Both the position numbers and the translations under genes were made by a program. From contig NZ_RQWN01000004.1 in NCBI RefSeq assembly GCF_003977755.1, positions 124,001-188,000 of the forward strand: a DNA stretch of 64,000 nucleotides, written 5' to 3'. How positions within the stretch are numbered: position 1 is the first letter of the stretch; every line of letters starts with the position of its first letter. Below are positions 63,143-64,000 of the stretch, one piece after another. The notes below the pieces were generated by a model. That model saw nothing but the letters and a program-made list of their open reading frames with translations. It was not told the DNA's origin and did no database searches. The DNA is from Haloterrigena salifodinae. GTDB taxonomy: Archaea > Halobacteriota > Halobacteria > Halobacteriales > Natrialbaceae.

Positions 63143-64000
63143 ATGCCCTCGATAGATTACGATAGTGCAGCAGACGTCATAGAACGTCTCGAACAGCGAT
63201 TGATCGAATCACTCACCGGTGAAACGAGCGTCAGTCGTCGCACAGTACTCGGCAGTCTCGGTGTTGCCGGGAGTGCAGCAGTCGGACTCGGGAGTACCCG
63301 AGCAAGTGTGGTGCCTGGCCACAACGACGAGGATGGACACGGTAACTTCGGCACGGTGGGCGAATACCAGGATCTGGATTTCGACCCGCACGAGTTCCTC
63401 ACCGCGTTCAACACCGGAGACAGCGGACAGGATAACGTTCCCCAGCAGATCTATGAGGTGGATGGCCGAACCATCCGGGAGTTCGAATTAACTGCCGTCG
63501 ACACGACGATTACCATCGCGCCGGGCGTTGAGTTCCAGGCATGGGCGTACAACGGCCAGGTGCCGGGTCCGACGATCCGCGCCGTTGAGGGAGACCTGCT
63601 CCGGATCAAGTTCACGAACTTGGGACGGCATGCTCACACGATTCACCCGCATCTGAAGAACCTCAACCCGCGAATGGATGGAATCCCTCAGAACGGGCCT
63701 GGTGTACTCGATACGGGGGAATCCTTCACCTACGAGTGGATCGCCCAGCCTACCGGCACGCACTTCTATCACTGCCACTCGCTCCCACTGAAAGAGCACA
63801 TCCACCGCGGACTCTACGGCACGATCATCGTTGATCCGGACCCCGAACGCGTTAGGGAGAACCCACGCGACTATGTCAATTACCCTGGCCCGATTACTGA
63901 CGACTTCCGGACACAGCTCGTCGAAGAGGCAAGGAGTCGGAATCACGAGTACGCCGAAAACGACGCCGTCAACGAGATGGTAATGATAATGAACTCGTTC
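63143..64000 (+). CDS. Tat-exported multicopper oxidase / copper nitrite reductase-like protein (cut by window end)
   Basis: 286 residues visible from ATG 63143, preceded by a GGAGG ribosome-binding site. The twin-arginine signal SRRTVLGSLGVAGSAAVG lies at 31-48. The first cupredoxin domain has VPGPTIRAVEGDLLRIKFTN. The copper-site histidines are in HAHTIHPH and in THFYHCHSLPLKEHIHRG. This arrangement fits NirK-type and two-domain multicopper oxidases. The C-terminal part is outside the window, so which of the two it is cannot be settled. The promoter palindrome suggests metal control. Confidence 0.88.
   Translation, partial: MPSIDYDSAADVIERLEQRLIESLTGETSVSRRTVLGSLGVAGSAAVGLGSTRASVVPGHNDEDGHGNFGTVGEYQDLDFDPHEFLTAFNTGDSGQDNVPQQIYEVDGRTIREFELTAVDTTITIAPGVEFQAWAYNGQVPGPTIRAVEGDLLRIKFTNLGRHAHTIHPHLKNLNPRMDGIPQNGPGVLDTGESFTYEWIAQPTGTHFYHCHSLPLKEHIHRGLYGTIIVDPDPERVRENPRDYVNYPGPITDDFRTQLVEEARSRNHEYAENDAVNEMVMIMNSF

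Overview
The window is haloarchaeal DNA. The proteins are strongly acidic and GC-rich, secreted proteins carry Tat-type twin-arginine signals, and the content is typical of the group: TrmB, Lrp/AsnC and GfcR-like regulators, ISH3 and IS6-type insertion sequences, HalOD1 and LURP-one remnants, and leaderless promoters with a TATA box about 25 nt before the start codon. The genus cannot be fixed from this sequence alone.

Region 1 (1-24.6 kb) is a fructan/sucrose locus. A Tat-exported GH68 levansucrase (21940-23295) would make levan and release glucose from sucrose outside the cell. Three GH32 proteins would cut fructans: a Tat-exported LamG protein with two GH32 domains in tandem (1-3089, cut by the window edge), a LamG-GH32 protein without a signal (6251-8515), and a GH32 enzyme with an amidotransferase-like N-terminal domain (15680-17902). 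An oligopeptide-type ABC importer (10957-19969: lipoprotein, two permeases, fused double ATPase, small membrane protein) probably imports the products. A PfkB sugar kinase and an HAD phosphatase would act on fructose or sugar phosphates. Regulators are a GfcR-like PRTase/HTH protein, a TrmB protein fused to a ribokinase-fold domain (8670-10898), and a second TrmB protein in an AT-rich patch (23519-24574).

Region 2 (25-37 kb) is mixed: a UspA protein, a frameshifted sugar MFS transporter, nested IS elements, a DMT exporter divergent from an Lrp regulator, a complete ISH3-family element with a 5-bp target duplication, a copper P-type ATPase with a SafE-like partner, and many gene fragments.

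Region 3 (36.8-48.7 kb) looks like an integrated conjugative element or plasmid. A 1.4-kb non-coding zone is full of GACAGTCC/GACTGTCC palindromes that change orientation around GGCACCC iteron-like repeats. Next to it is an operon for a type IV secretion machine: VirB2-like, VirB6-like, VirB3-VirB4 fusion, a separate coupling-protein N-module, and a VirD4-like ATPase. Small winged-helix genes flank the operon.

Region 4 (48.7-63 kb) is a patchwork of decaying genes: three broken copies of one plasmid-type protein family, HalOD1, LURP-one and IS remnants. Intact metabolic or membrane genes lie between them: SnoaL-like, DUF389, GAP-family, FNT-family, FAD oxidoreductase and a frameshifted archaeal ATPase. 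A dispersed palindrome, GCTGAATAC...GTATTCAGC, recurs between genes here. The window ends in a Tat-exported multicopper oxidase (63143-end) with a 14-bp palindrome at its promoter.
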